64,000 nt of DNA. Origin: Clonostachys chloroleuca (lineage: Eukaryota; Ascomycota; Sordariomycetes; Hypocreales; Bionectriaceae). The DNA is taken from assembly GCA_037952775.1 (NCBI GenBank), contig JBANAY010000004.1, positions 620,001-684,000 of the forward strand, given 5' to 3'. Position numbers and translations under genes: made by a program. Of this stretch, positions 37,301-51,327 are shown one piece after another (position 1 is the stretch's first letter; each line of letters begins with the position of its first letter). Below the pieces are notes generated by a model, which was not told the DNA's origin, searched no databases, and saw only the letters and a program-made list of their open reading frames with translations.

Positions 37301-37389
37301 TAGGTCGTTTAAATGAGTTGCGTGTTTCGTAAGGTTGATTCATGAGAGTTGTATAGTGTTATGGGAGAGCAGGTTGTAGTTGGTATTGC
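31327..37389. other. 6-kb gene-poor interval
   Basis: I found no frame with a domain, good splice structure or protein-like composition. The longest opening (33006-33614, plus) is rich in His, Ser and Pro and looks like chance. AT-richer patches and scattered short G-runs (for example 33908-33916) occur. The right end should include the 3' UTR of the Ecl1-family gene. Confidence 0.5.
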
Positions 37390-37875
37390 TTAATACGAGC
37401 GTCGTCGTTGCGTCCTGACGTGCTCGAAGGAGACGGCGTATGCTCGCAGCTCCTTCTTGGCACCATCTGAAAGCTGACTGGGCTCGGTAGCGGAGTTGGC
37501 GCTGTGCATTGAGCAGAGGCTTGTGTATGAACTCGATGGTGTCAACACTCGTCCGGACGATGAGCTTCGACTGTGTTGAGACTCCATTGTGTAGCTGCCT
37601 AGCATGGATTGTTGTGGAGGTGTGGTGCCGTAAGGCTGTGCGTTGGTGAAGTCGTAGGCAGGAGAGAGGAAGAGTCCGGAGCTGGGTCGCTGGCGGGAAG
37701 CAGTCCATGGGTATGATGGAGGAGTCATACCGGGCGAGCTGGGCTGCGAATTCGGGGTGGATGTCCTCTCGAGCTCGGTGAGCCTGCATGCTTCGGAGCA
37801 GTACGCTGCGGAGTCGCTCTCGACCTGCTTGTCACAGGCGAGGCAGAACTGGTGGGACCAGAGATCGAGTGCCAT
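37390..37875 (-). CDS. Ecl1-family life-span regulatory protein
   Basis: Single exon, 161 residues. The N-terminus MALDLWSHQFCLACDKQV followed by YCSEACRL matches the Ecl1 family, with zinc-ligand cysteines at 11, 14, 26 and 30. Residues 31-140 are Ser/Pro/Thr-rich and disordered, and the C-terminus is basic (RTQRRRSY). Fission yeast Ecl1-3 extend chronological life span and respond to sulphur, zinc or other nutrient limitation; filamentous-fungal members are mostly uncharacterised. Length and motif placement fit the family. The gene is isolated, with 6 kb of empty DNA downstream and 14 kb upstream, suggesting extensive regulation, which is inference. The symbol is left blank because fungi often have several members. 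Confidence 0.88.
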   Translation of the reverse strand: MALDLWSHQFCLACDKQVESDSAAYCSEACRLTELERTSTPNSQPSSPGMTPPSYPWTASRQRPSSGLFLSPAYDFTNAQPYGTTPPQQSMLGSYTMESQHSRSSSSGRVLTPSSSYTSLCSMHSANSATEPSQLSDGAKKELRAYAVSFEHVRTQRRRSY

Positions 37876-38993
37876 TGTGAGTGAGGATGAAGCTGTTGGA
37901 AACGAATCGTCGGATCAATCGACGGTATTCGGCAATGAGGTTCGATGAACCGCTCGGTTGAGAATGGGCGGCAGATCGGAGGTAGGTAGATGGATGAGTA
38001 TTAGCTGTGCGGACAATGGAGAGCCAAGAGCAATGTAGTAGGTAGTGTTGGGTCTCTATGGTACGACGCAAGTAAAATATATGAGCAAAGGCTTAGTGTG
38101 AAGAGAATGTTGGAAGCAGAGAAGAGATTATCATGGAGTAGAAGAGATCAAGAGTCAGGTTTGAGCGGGCAACGGGTTGAATATGTATGTATGAAGATGG
38201 GTAGGCGGGAGGTGGAGGGAAGAGAGAGCCATGAGTGCTTTGAGACATGGAAGCATGGGTGCCAGATGTACACTTGCACGCAACTGGCAGCTAGAGGTAC
38301 ATCGGCCCAAGTCCAGGTTGCATGAGCCAGTCACCACTTAGGTCGAAGCGGCAAGGATGGGGGAGAAGGTGGGCCTCTCAGGAAAAGTTCTCCACCATGC
38401 CCTGCAGCACTGCAATTGCGCACTCGGTGGGTCGACAAGGAGGTGTGCACCCCCCACAGTCGTCTGGATGAGGCAATGATAAGTGGCCCTGGGTGGATGG
38501 GGGAGGGGTGTGTATTTTATGTGGCTCAACTTTTTGTGCACGCAGCATTTTTTTTTATTCATCAGGAGGCGTGCAGTGTCTTGCGAGCATCGCGGCGGCC
38601 GATTGGATGGCGCAGTCTAGACTACCGCCTACGCCAGGCCCAAGATCTGGAGGCCTGGGCTCGGCACAGCGCAGTGCAGGATGAGACCTCTCAGAAGAAA
38701 AATTTTCCTCGTCTGACTACCACGGATTGGGTCGAGGCTGAGGTGACTCCGACTTGAAGACGGAATGGGAATTGTAACATCTCTGTATCAATCCCGTGAG
38801 GGGCAACCCGATTCTACGAAAATGAGCGAGCAACCCGCGAAAACATTTTCTATGGGGGTTGGATGAGCGTGGGAGGTATCGGGGAGGGTGTGGGTTGTGG
38901 GCAGCTTTCTCGCCTCCACAATAGGATGATTCTGCACTCATTGCACCATCTTTCGTCAATCCCTCTCCTGACTTTGCAGCGCCCACCTCACCC

Positions 38994-39009
38994 AAAAAAA
39001 AAAAAAAAA
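38994..39009. repeat. A16 homopolymer
   Basis: Sixteen consecutive A on the plus strand in intergenic DNA. Confidence 0.9.
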
Positions 39010-39683
39010 TTAGAGGGAGTTAGAGCACGATACCCACCTACAGCGCCTACACCAGCAGTAGTGTATGAAACGGTGCCTTCAATATGCGCTCTCACTTTAT
39101 TTTCTAGCGGGAGGCCTACTGGTGATCTCTCTCTCGAACGGGGTGCTCCCTACAACTAATCGATGTCACGATATCATATAGACCAGCACAAGCATTGTAC
39201 AATGAAGACAATCATCTGAATAATGCAAACAATTACCCCTGGGCACTGTCATACTGAAGATAGACTAATAATGCGGATTGACTTTTTTTCTGCCAGGCTC
39301 GGGGCAGTGGTGAGAAGGCCAAAGCTTTGCGGCGAGTGCAAGTGCACCACCTGCTACCTTCCTGGCTTGTTACAGGCCAATCTCGTAGTAAGTCGCAGAA
39401 AACCCACCGCGCCAATGGCGGCCTCAGGTGCCCTCCAGCGTCTGGCCGTAGTGGCCTGTTGCGAGATTCTTTCTCCTCCTTGGCATCGATCTCGTGATAC
39501 CCGCTAGGAACTGAGTGCTCGAGCTAGTTCTCTTAGCCCTCCCTCTCATCGCCTTTAGGCGAGCATTCCTCGCCCCATGCTCTCCACACTGCCTCAAATC
39601 CTCTCCTCAGCGACTGGCGTCATGTGGGAGCGTTCTGTTGTGCTTACGTACCGGCCTGTTTCGCCTGTAAGGTTTGACAAGCC

Positions 39684-39758
39684 ACCGTGGGCGCCGTGGT
39701 GCCCCAGGAAGGCGTGAAGCGCTGGTGGCCAAACCACTCAGACCTCAGCGCCCACGGT
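39684..39758. repeat. 11-bp inverted repeat with nested arms
   Basis: ACCGTGGGCGC at 39684-39694 is the exact reverse complement of GCGCCCACGGT at 39748-39758. A second pair, GTGGT at 39696-39700 and ACCAC at 39733-39737, is nested inside, so the strand could fold into a bulged hairpin. No gene is near. Confidence 0.7.
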
Positions 39759-41527
39759 AACTACTCGGGCCATTGCTGCTCCTAGTCCCTCCGAGTTGTC
39801 TTGGATCATTCAGCACTAGTTGGGGGTGATCAACGGAGTGGACGGCGCTGGGGGGCATCGGCGTCTCCCGTGCAAGCTGTATCCTTTCCCCATTGGCAGT
39901 CACGCTGGGAATGGTGCAATGCTACCATAGAGGAGCAGTCAAGGGAAAAGACGGTTGGGGACACCTCCACTTGTCGTCTGTCATTTTGATCTATCAGTCA
40001 GTGGGCGGGGGTTCGCCATTTCTCGTGCAAGTGGTAATATTTCCCTCGCCATACGATATCTGGATGCTGCCATTGCAACCCAGGAACAAGAGACATGGCT
40101 CCAGTCATGATCATGTGGCTTGGTGTTCGTTCTTCCGTGCAGCTTCTTCCAGGAACGCAACTAGCGACAGCCAGCCCAGCGAGTGAGGGCAGCGCTGTGC
40201 TAGCCACTGTCAGAGCAATACACGTACCTACAGCAGTCTACTCATCATTCAATATGTGTCTGCTTATTACAACCTGCCTGCACTTTTCGCCTCCTTGGCT
40301 GGTCATTGGCTACTCAGCCCTTCCCACCCCCCAAAAGGGTGTCTGGGCTGCCCAGGCCTGGAGATGATTGGCAGCAAGACTTGATGCCTGGTGTCGCTAG
40401 CAGTAGGAGCGAGTTTTGGCTTGTCTGACATCAGACCTTAGGCGATCAATATGCGCCATGCAGATTGGATTCCTCATCGTGGCCCGTATTCCGTCATTGT
40501 CGCAAATCGACCTCGAGGCCGTCCAACAGTGAACCACAAATGATGAAACCCCCTTTCGAGATTCTTGAAACCAAGCACGCAAAGGCAGAAGTACTAACAG
40601 CCCCATCCACAGCAGCAATTGCTTAAACGAACCGAGCTTTAGTCCAAGATTAGTTCTGCTGTGGCCAGATCCGAAGGCCCTCCCAGTGTCCCAAGACAGT
40701 TAAGGCTGATCTTTCCCCAGACTCTTCAAGCGAATCACTTACGTTATGGCTCCTTGGCTCCCTCGGTCATTTGGACTGCGCAGCACCTCATCAAGCTGTG
40801 GGGTCCAGAACACCAAATAAAACACTAGCGAGGATTGAATTGCATTGTATGCCTCCATCCTCGACTCTGCAGGATGCTAGCTTGCACCTCAGTCCTTCGC
40901 CTCTTTGCCTAGGCTGTCGAGCCGCAGGATTTACCCCAGGTCCCCAATCTTTGCCGATGATAAGCTGCATCTCCTCGCGAGAGAAATCCCTGACAGCCCA
41001 GCCGCCTGCCAATGAGAGACGGGGGCACTATTCTCCTTACGTCCAGACCTGCGTCCCGCTAGACAGGGAGTAGGCTGATGGTACGGAGGACTGCCTTATT
41101 TGCGTTACAACGGCAGCTTTGATACTGCGTCCTCTGAGAAGTGCATGCTGTAGGTAGGTAGGCATGATAAAACATCCTTGCCACCTGACCAAGGCCTCCT
41201 CGTCGTGTGTGTGTGCAGTGTGTGTGCCTCCCAACCGTAGTAGGGAGAAACAACCCCAGTTCCAGAGGGATCGTCCCCACGCCGACCTGCCTGCTATGTT
41301 TGATGAAGTCAGAAATCAGTGAGTGCCAATGCGTGTGTGTGGCAGAGAGTAGTGCTTGATTGGTTCGTGATGATGGTCTTCCCAAAATTACCTCGCCTGC
41401 GCTATCAAAATTCCAATGTGTCTTGTCCGCAAGGACCATGTGCTACGTGTTGCGGACGAAGTTCTCGGCAGATTTCCAAACAATAACACCATCCGGCACA
41501 CTTCTCCATTGCATGCAGGAGTGTTTT

Positions 41528-41543
41528 GGGGGGGGGGGGGGGG
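41528..41543. repeat. G16 homopolymer
   Basis: Sixteen consecutive G on the plus strand, unusually long for fungal DNA and prone to length error in sequencing. Confidence 0.9.
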
Positions 41544-44500
41544 CATCAAATTCAGCTCGGCCGAGGGCCATCGGGGGAATGCTGGTGACATTCGCTAAAA
41601 TGGACATGGCCATTCCTCGACGGCAAGCTGCCACTGGCTGCATGGACGCGAGCGGCTTGGCTCGGCTTGGCTTAGGCACCCTGGCGGCTTCTTTGGTTCT
41701 GCATGAAAGCTGCAGCAAGATGCAGCAGGCTACCGCAGGCTGTCGAACCCCCGGCGTCCCTAAAGTTGATCAGCGTCTCAAGAGAGCTAGGACGCTCTTT
41801 TGGTGCAGCATGTCTCACAAAGGAGCGAATTTCCATCCAGGTCATGAGCCGTCCAGAGCCCGAGATAATGTGGCGGCCGAATGACGAATCGGTGGTTTTA
41901 ATCCAGGGACGAGGGGGGTTTAACCAGACAGGGCTGGCGCGGTTATCGAGAATGGGCCAGGGTTGTTTCTTTCCCCAAGGCTTTGAGATGGCAAATCTCA
42001 TTTTTTTTTTACCTATCGTTGACCACTCAGATGGGGATATCTTCACACCACCAGCCATGATGCCCATGCTAGAGCATGGAGGTTCGAGGGACGGGTGCTT
42101 AGCATCCACCCACCACCTCCGGCTACTGAGAAGTGGAACTGGAGTCAGGGGGCCAATCACGAGGTTGATGGCTGCGTGGACGACGCGGACTGATCGTCGA
42201 GGATTGGACCGTCACGGTCGTGGGCGACGACCCTGGTGTTGTTTTGGCAGGTGGTGGTGGCGCCACGCCGCCACTACCCCAAGGCTAAGCGATCAGTCGC
42301 TAGGGATGTTATCATCTCCAATATTTCGAACTTGTTGTGTGGACGGGCGAATCAGAGCCGGCGCTGGGCCAATGCAAGCCGTAGAGATAAGGAGAATAGT
42401 CGTCCACCCACACACATATCCAAACCACTGCGACTGCCTTGCTACATACACTACGACTGCGGGTGGTGCGGTGCGGTCCACGGGATCTGTGGAACCTCTA
42501 CTACCTCAACCTGAGGGCAGATCCACCTCGTAGACGGCTGAACCCTTACTGGCATCGTCAAGAGGCTGCCCTGAGTGCACTATTTCTGGGGCGAGACGGT
42601 CCCAGATCAGCGTCGACGGCCGCTAGCTCTCCTGAAATGAGCCTCACCTGATATTTCTCGTAGCGCCTTTCTTATCGTCATCCGCTCCATGTATGGTAGG
42701 ATGGTAGGGGCATGGTTGGTGGGACCCCGGAGATCTCTCCAAAATGCATCCGCAATGCAATATCAAGACGCTCGCCCGTTGGCGGATGGTGCTGAAACCA
42801 TCCCCACGCCAGTTCATCTATAGGGTGGCCCCCTTCGAAAACAGGAACAACACGATGCGCATGGAGTGAGACCAGCAGCTGCCGTTGCAGTCATTGGACA
42901 CGGGCATGATGGTGTCCCTCTGGTGGTCCCCGCCCCCTTCAACCTGCTTGCCTGCTCGCTGAAATCTGCAAGGGCCAGGCCAACAAGGGACATGGCCATG
43001 ACCTCACACATTCTCCTCGTTGCGTTATTCCCGGGCGCTTTCCCCAGGCCATATACCCAAGTTGAGTTACATGCCTACCTACCGTTGAGTGTTTGGGTTT
43101 CGCTTGGCTCGCCAACATGCATAATCTGGGGTGGGTGCTGCTGTGAGTGAGCAAGCGAAAGGGCCTTCCGTCTAGGCAGATAACTAGTCAACTGTGGGCG
43201 TTCGACCCGCCGAGCTATATTGCGCCTGTGTGAGTCCAAGCTGCTGCTACCTACTTTTGCATTACGTAGTTTGGCTGGGCTGGGGTCAAATATTGGCGAA
43301 AGGGAAAGGGTCTGGGGACTTTGGTAGGGTAGAACAGAGCAACGGGCTGCCAATCTAGATTGGCGCTGTGGCAGAGGAGCCGAGTCCACACCCCTTCGAA
43401 ACCATTATGTAGGACATCGAAGGACGAGCTGGTGGGTGGGTGGTAATGGGCGTTCTGGACCAATCCGCGTGAGCCAGGGCAGGTTGCATGGCAGGCTGCC
43501 CATGAGATATATACGGTCCCAAACCAACAGTAGAGTGACAATGTGAAGCTGGGCACGATGCCGCAAGAAGCGCCCAGGGGGTGGTGTAGGTTGAGGGGGA
43601 CAAACCCCCATGAGTGCATTCTGTTCTTCAGAAACCGGCTTGGCCGCGTGGCACCTTCTGACCACCGGGGCAGGGCAGTCACCGGATCGTTGGTTCGAAA
43701 AGGTAGCGTTCGTTCACAATGAGACACACTGGGAGACATTGCTGGTGGGAGGGGAGAGGGGCGGCTGCCTCCGCCTCCACCATTACGAACGCTCAATAGA
43801 TCACTCTACACACACTCGGCCGGGTCGCCGTCATATGGCTCTTCTCTTCGGACTTTTTAACGGAGTCACATGGCGCCCTGGGCTGGGTTGGGGTGGAGGC
43901 AGAGCAAGGAGAATGGATGGACGGGCTGGGACTATGTCATCTTGCACCGCTCATCAATCAAACTCCCCCCCTCGAGCTGTGATATAATAGGAATGCAGCC
44001 AAGGTCGTGTGGCCACATCTGGAAGTGAACACCGTCCTGACCTGGTCAAAATGGCCAGGACCCCCACAATCCGTGCCTTTTGCTGGTTAGGATAAAGTCT
44101 TGGGCGCGATATTCTACACCCGAAGGCAATGAGAAACTGAGAAAACAGAAGAAGAGGACAGAAGACGGGAATAAGAGGACCTAATGGCTAGTCTTGGACA
44201 ACGATCGGCATAATAACACTGCTTATTTATATAAGAAGTAAATTATAGCTGCTGCTTCTGCTAAGATGGAAGGAAGCAACAACGGGTACCCCGCAGTTTT
44301 CTCTTCCAATGCTGGTTCATCGTAATTATTTACCCAGAGGCCAGGATTGCGTATCTCACCACTCAACTAAATTTAACCACCATCATCAATTGAAAGAACT
44401 ACAGCCGCAAACCCCACCAGATCTCAATCGGGGAAAATACTGATTTTGCCACAGCTGAGTCTCTAATTGCTCATTTTCCTTGTCTCTGAGTTGATCCAAT

Positions 44501-47500
44501 TGCTGGCTGCCAAGGATGCCTACACCACTGGGCAGCCATCAGCCGGATACCAGCCTCTGCTTCCCGGTACTTGAGCAGTTAGTTGTATGTCAAGTATTCT
44601 TGTGTCACGGTGCCCTCGCCACCTCGCCATGCATGCTCATCCAGCAATTTGATGAAAATTTTCATCGTCCTCTAAAGGGCCAATGCTTGCTATCATGGCC
44701 ACACACAATCGAAGGCTACGGGTAAGCAGGTACTGCAAGGGTTCGTCTTCCTCGCTTCCAAAGCCTTATTGCAAACGAAAACAATTGATGGCGATGATCA
44801 TTGACCAACCGAGCGGTTGGCGGGCGAGAAAAGTTTTCCCCTCCTTGTATCTCTCCTTCTGTCAGCCGCACAGGATCCTGTAGTGGAGTGCTGAGGGTGT
44901 GCCACGATTTCGTCAATTGGACTTGCGAAGCATCGTGGTCACATATCAATCCACTTCGAGACGGATGGCGTTTTGCCTCGGATGATGATGACTGCCTGGC
45001 GACCAACTTGCTGGTGGGCCTCTGTTCAGCCAGCCGCCGAATTGCCTTTTTACCTCAACAAGTGCTATGCACTTATCAAACCATTAGGCAACATGGGCTG
45101 ACAGCCATTGGACCAGAAATGATTGATCTTTGGTTCCGCCAACTTACCGATCCAGTAATGGAAGTACACATCCCTACCCAAACAGGAGCCCAATAGCTTC
45201 TAGATGCCAGAGTCCTGATTCCGCTTTGAGAAAGTAGAGCAGAGGCGTGAGACATCCAGCCATTCAGCTGGCTGCTCCAGGCACAGATGACAGGTGCCAA
45301 ACCGAAATAGGCGACCCAGGTTACGTGTCGTCGTTGAGCTAGGCTGCAGACTCGAGCTAACCTTGTGGGATGCGCCTTGGTGACGCTGGTCTACGGAACA
45401 ACGTGGCACCCTTTGACAGCCTGCGCAACTGGATTGAGCCGTGATAGGCCCATTGGACCACCTTGGCCGCGATGCGGCACCGGAAACACATGTATCAGCG
45501 CCCCTCTGGCCTGAGTGCAGCATCCGAAGCTGATCAATAGGCCAGTATGTGAGCCGTTGCAGCTGAGGTGTGGCCCGTCAATCTCAGCTACAACCTATCA
45601 GCTCTCCTCTGGGCGCCTCCATCTATTCCAGGAACCAATGGTTGCCTGCGGCCATGACCAGATCGTTAGCTGCAAGAATTTTCCCCTCTTTCCCTTCCCT
45701 TTCCCTTACTAGGAATCCACTGGCCAGGGTATGTCGTGGGGGTTGACTTGGATGCTTGAGACAGGAAAGCAAACTCAACATCCAGTCACGCCGTCACACC
45801 TTAGGGGCTCCGAGATTGAGACATTCTCAAGCCTTGCTCCTAGAAAAAAAAAATTGTTAGCGTAGGGAGCTGCTGCGAACAGGCATGGTCCAGGCCAGTT
45901 TGTAGAGCCGCTTTGGACCATTTTGGTGAGGCGCTCGGGAGATGATCTTACCAAGAGTACGTACCGCCCTTGGCAGATTGTGCATGTCCTGAAAGCCACA
46001 GGGAAGCCCAGCTAGGCCCACCCCTCTGGCTTACATAAGTCATTTAGTTGGAGATTTGTGCAACTCCAGCTGTGAATTATGTGGTTTGCACAACAACACG
46101 CACCACACCATAGCACACCACAGCCACACCCTTGGGCAACGACGAGCTAGCACGTACTACTGCACTAAGCTTAGAAGGCGTCAGGCTGTCGCGAAAATGC
46201 CAGTCCACAATAGTTCCGCCGGCCTGGCCAGGCGAAAGTGCAGCCAGCAGACTCACATACTAATCAACTAATGCACTAGTAAGCATCGACTGCCGTATGT
46301 CGATCGTTGATGATCGTGCTATTCGCTAGTCGCATCTAATGCATCGTCCTCCAGGGCAGCATCGAGAAGCGAAAATTTTTTATCCCCTGAATCTGCGTCC
46401 CTGGAGGAATGGTACCATGGCTTAGCCTGCGTTTGTGGTGGCTAATAACAGCACATACCACCAGTCTGCAAATCAGTTCACTTAGACGCCGACTGATATC
46501 TACGGGCTTCTGAGTTACATTGCATCGATCATCCCTTGGACAGGCCTACATGCTACCGTGCCGCTTGACTAAGGCAGGTACCACACTGCAATTTTTTCTT
46601 TCAACAAATCTCCAATTTCCTTAACAGCCCTAATAATACCACTTGCTGGAATGGGACATGAGCCTTCTGAATATGCGTGCGTTCGACTCAATTTCGAGCC
46701 AGGTTGGTTCCGCTGTCTCATCTGGTTATATGGGCATAAAATTCGTAAACAACAAACAAACGAGGCGTCTCCGGGAGTCACCGGTTCCGTGGATTCCACG
46801 CCGAAACGCCCCAGTCTGGTTTCGATCCAGCTGTGTCGGATACGGGGTGAATCAATGGCAGAGTCTGGCCCATCCCAAATAGTTCTTTTCGTCCGGATGC
46901 TGTTTCGGTGAGCGCCCCGCCCGAGACAATGAAGGCATTGGGAGAGACAGACGCCTGCAACCACATGCCTCGGAAGGAAGGCACAGCAAGGTGTCGTTGG
47001 TTGGTCTGTGGCTCAAAGCACTGAGCTGTGACTGGAACACACCCATCAAGCGCTGGATCGTGCTGCACAAGCAGGCAGCCCGTTCCTACATACACCGTTA
47101 CACCACTAGCGACCACCTACCGACGTCCCTACCGACGGTGGCCCTCGTCGCTGTCCGTGCTTTCAATGCATTCCTTGTCTACGTAGCAGTAACCGCTCGA
47201 GTACGTGTATTATACGGAGGGGATTGCAGGGTTCCGCCCTGAGAAAATCACATCCGGCTACCATCGTGGACGGTCTCTGGCGATTGTGTTTTCTCCGAGA
47301 CCTCTGGGTAGGTATCTGATCACCAATTGCAAAACACCCCGTAAACAGCAGGGGGCCAAGGGGGAGTCGAAGGAGATTTGGCCATCCTTGCGCAGACAGA
47401 TGCATGCATTGGACCGCTGAGTGCGTTGCATCCAGTCCCTGCCTATCGGCAGATTTCACTGGGTTTACGCCGACGCATTCCGGTTCTGCTGGTGACGTAG

Positions 47501-50500
47501 CTTTCGGTCGAATGGCCTGCAGTCCCCAATTGGTTGCTGGAGCCATCGGACGATTTTTGCAGCAAGAGTGGCAGGTTGTTTGACGCTGATACTCCCTCAT
47601 CGCGATCCACGAGCCACGGCCACTGCCGTCCAGTCGTGCTAGGCGATCTCCAATCCTGCCGCTCATTTCCGCAGAAGAAACCTATTTGGTGTAGCTACAC
47701 AGCCACCTCTCGGATCTCGCTGAGGAGCGCTAGCTGGTAGGTCCGGCAGGTACTGTCCCTCGAACATCGGCGTCTATCGGCACCTCGTTATAGTTCGTTC
47801 AATCTTCGCATACCTCAGGCGACAATTCATTACTAGTTTCCCTCACAAGCCATCAGGAGAGGTGACGCGGCAGTCCAGAAACGCCTCTGGATACCAATTG
47901 CCCCAATTCCACACCCGTACGCCTAGACTATCAGCCACATGAGGTGTATGAAGTTTGAAGTCGGCGATTCCAACCACCGATGTGGAGACGAGATGTTGAG
48001 GCTTTGCGCTAGATTGTGGAACTGTTAGAACTTAGAGGACGGTGCGATGGTCGAGCGTCAAAGCGTGTGCGGAGAGCTCCACGAAACACTATCCAGAGCC
48101 ACAATTAGCCGTACCTGTATCGTGGTGGCCCGCCCGTGGCCTGATTTCCTGGAGAAGAAGATGAATAAACTTTTTCATCGCTATCCATCGCACCGGCGAG
48201 TTCCGATGGCGGTTCTCGAACATGCCGACCAGGAAGCATCTCGCCATTTCTGCAGTGGCCAATTTCAATTGGAAACAACTCGGCAACAATTGATGCCCTT
48301 CCCGCTCTCGCTCTTTTTCTCTCTCACTTCCTCGGATGCAATTCAATTACTAACCAAATGCTGTACGAGGCAGAATCGAGCAGGGAACAGCGCCGGCCCT
48401 GCGACATGTCTCAGCTACCTTCAAGGTGAACGAGGGCTGCATAATGTGCAACAAAAGGCGACCAGCTGCCATCACGCTATTCCATTCCGATGAGTAGTCG
48501 GATCCTCGGACATGGCCTTGTCCCTTCGGTTAGCACAGCCTGCCTGCCTGCGACCACGGTACCTACATCTCCGCATTCCAGCCTGCGTGGATGTGTGTAT
48601 GCGTGCGTGTCAATTCGGTCTAGAGTCGCTCTGACAGGTGTGGGCCTAGCACCAAAGGCGACGGTGGGAGCGACCCCTAAAATTCAATATTACAGTTCTG
48701 CTAATCACGAAATGGCTCTTGGACGAAAGGGAACGAATTATTGAGTCCACCACCCCAATTGGTACACGTCTGGTCCAAATCTAGAAGTCGTATCTAGAAT
48801 CAAGAAACCCTCATGGCCTCTCCAGGCTAGAATATTGATCCAGCGCAGCCACGTGGGTTTTCCCAATGTCTTGTCTCTCCCTCTGCCAGTCGACGTAAGG
48901 GCGAAGTTCTAGAGTCTGGAAGTGTGTGTGACCGAGCTGTTGGGATTCTCCGTGCTTGCAACCAGACCCAGCTTGCTGCGCATGGCCGCCGCCTCCCTCA
49001 GCTCTTGGTTGGTCTCATTGTAAGTCAACTCGCCAGGTCAGGACAGCCACCAACCAACCCCCAACGAACGACCAACGTGCAGCTTCCGTGGGGAGCTGGG
49101 ACCCCTTTGCAGCGCAGCGCCACCGAAGATAGCAGCGGCCGCCAGCGACTCACGATGCGCGCAGAGCGTGGCTGGAGCATGGCTACTGATAACGTCCCTA
49201 AGACAGGTTCCAGAGCTGACCATGGTTCCTAGCGAGGCGGCGGGAGGTAATACAGTCGCCGTTTTCGCTGTGGGCCTGGAACCTGGCCCAGGAGGTGGTT
49301 CGTGGTTTGCCGAGTTGGACGAGCAGGCAAGAGTGCGGGGAGCGCCGTGCAGGGTTGTGGTGCCGTATCGAACCTGGGTTGCAACAGACCAGCCGTTCAT
49401 CAGCATGTCTGTCCAGCTGACCAGCTGACCCGTCTTGGTTTGGCTCTAGCGTGATCCGTGGGCAAGGCACCTAGGGTCACCTCCTCTGCGATGCGGAGGT
49501 GGCGCTCCAAATGATCGGTACGAGTGCTGTATTAGCTGCCAAGAGGTGGTGTTGTGTTTTGGTGGCACCGAGGACGTGACTGCAAGAAGCTCAATCCGGC
49601 CCAAGACCGGGCTATTCTGGCCTTGTCGTGTGGCACAAGCCAGACTTTGTGTGTGTGTGATAGCTCGTCGTCCTCTCGCCTGCCTCCTCTTCACACCATG
49701 AGGCCAATATCAAAATATGAGATGTGAGAGAGGTGTTACAAACGTGCGTTATGCTATGCTCCTTCTGGCCCGGACTCCTTGAAGCCCAACACGCTAGCAC
49801 TTCGGGTTGCATTGCCCTTGCTGACAGGGCATCCAACAGATGCCCCTTGACCTGGGACTGCTGGCCGTTGCGAGCGACTCTCCTCACCTGGGCTTCCTCC
49901 CCTCACCTTAGTCTCTGGACCCTTTGATGAGTGTGGCGCGAAAGGCAATAGTTGGTGTTGCTCTTGCTCGGTTCAAGGACGTTGCATTGCTAAATCTACA
50001 GGGAGTCCTGTCGTGCTAGTCCCGTAACCGTACAGTCGGTGCTGGTCGCCGCGACCTCCTACGCCGTATCATTCGCCTCGAAAGGGACATCCCAGGAGGA
50101 GGCCCGTGGGATGATGGTCTTGGTCTAGGCCGGGCGTTGGGTTACGCAAAACCCCCAAAGCTAGCGAATTGGCAGCACGCCGTACCTAAGCGCCGAAAAG
50201 TGATGGGGATTTCGACGATGGTGAGAGTGGGAGGGCGATGTATTGGTCAATCGGCTCGGTGGTCTGGCTCTTGGAGGTTTGCCTCTGGCCCATGAAACAC
50301 CGAGCGCCGGCCCCAGCATGACTGCATGGCCCAATGGCGGCGACTGCCATACCCTCCGAACGGAGGGAGAGAGGGCTGGTGAGAGTGATGGGTTTCAATG
50401 CCATTATTCCTCGGCCAGCGTCGGAGAATTGCTCCCCAAGTCCCTTCTTCGGGCTGCGCAGAGGGTGTCCCAAGTGCGCCCTGGGGGGCATGCAGGATGT

Positions 50501-51298
50501 GCAGTCTGGGTGCCGGAGACGGCATCATGCGTGGGCTGTTTGGTCCTCGTCCCTCCACAGCTGGGCTGCTGCGTGTACAGATATCTGATGTGTCGGTTTC
50601 TTCCGCGACTGTATCATGTACGAGCAGATAGTTAACAACGCAGTACCCGAGCCATCAGAATGCATAATATGTCCTGTTATTGGCACCCTTCCTACGTCAT
50701 CTGTGCTTCGAATATGCAGCAGAAGGTTTGTCTTGGTGGCACGATGGGACGTCGTTCCCCCACGGCTGGATCGTCTGTATAATCCATTCCCAAGACCCCA
50801 AAAGGGATGGGCCCATAACCCACGTCTGGCATCAGATGACTTTGGGGACGAATCATGCATCAGGAGGAGCCCTCGAGTGTGCTGGCCGTGCTTGGAAAAA
50901 CTAAACGATAGGTCATAGCGTGCATGTGTCGTCTCATAGCTCCAGCCGAGACTCATGTGGTGCCCGATGCGCCTGTGCCAGCGCCGCGCTTGATAAGCAG
51001 CTTCGTTGTTGAGGGGGGGATTTGCTTGAGTCCTCAACTTATCGGGATGGTCCACTCCTGATGGCTCCGTTTGCATGTGCTGTCGTGGAAGCGAGCTTCT
51101 CTGCAGTGTCCAATTGGTCCTCCGATCGATGGATTCCTGCAATGTATCCAGGTGAGCTGGCTTTGCCAATCATGTGAATTTACGGAATAGTAATGTGCTT
51201 GGGACAGAATGTGATGGATGAAAATGCCCACTGTATACCTCGAAGGTGAGTAGTAGTAGCATTATAGTAGCATTAGCAGGTGTCATATAGGAGAAACC

Positions 51299-51327
51299 AA
51301 AAAAAAAAAAAAAAAAAAAAAAAAAAT
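51299..51327. repeat. A29 homopolymer
   Basis: Twenty-nine consecutive A on the plus strand, followed by AT-richer DNA that leads to the glutathione reductase 3' end. A poly(A) tail of an inserted retrosequence was considered, but no related sequence or target duplication was seen. Confidence 0.9.

Noticed and set aside
41703..42533. 276-codon open frame in the gene-free block
   Set aside because: No domain, composition rich in Arg, Cys and His, overlapped by openings in other frames; expected by chance at this GC content.
49478..49501. 7-bp inverted repeat CACCTCC...GGAGGTG
   Set aside because: Short arms occur by chance at this frequency, and there is no context.
50525..51169. 214-codon open frame on the minus strand
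   Set aside because: No family motif and mixed composition rich in His, Arg and Ser; several equally long openings overlap it.
51299..51327. A29 run as poly(A) tail of a retroelement insertion
   Set aside because: No upstream coding remnant, internal promoter or flanking target duplication could be seen.
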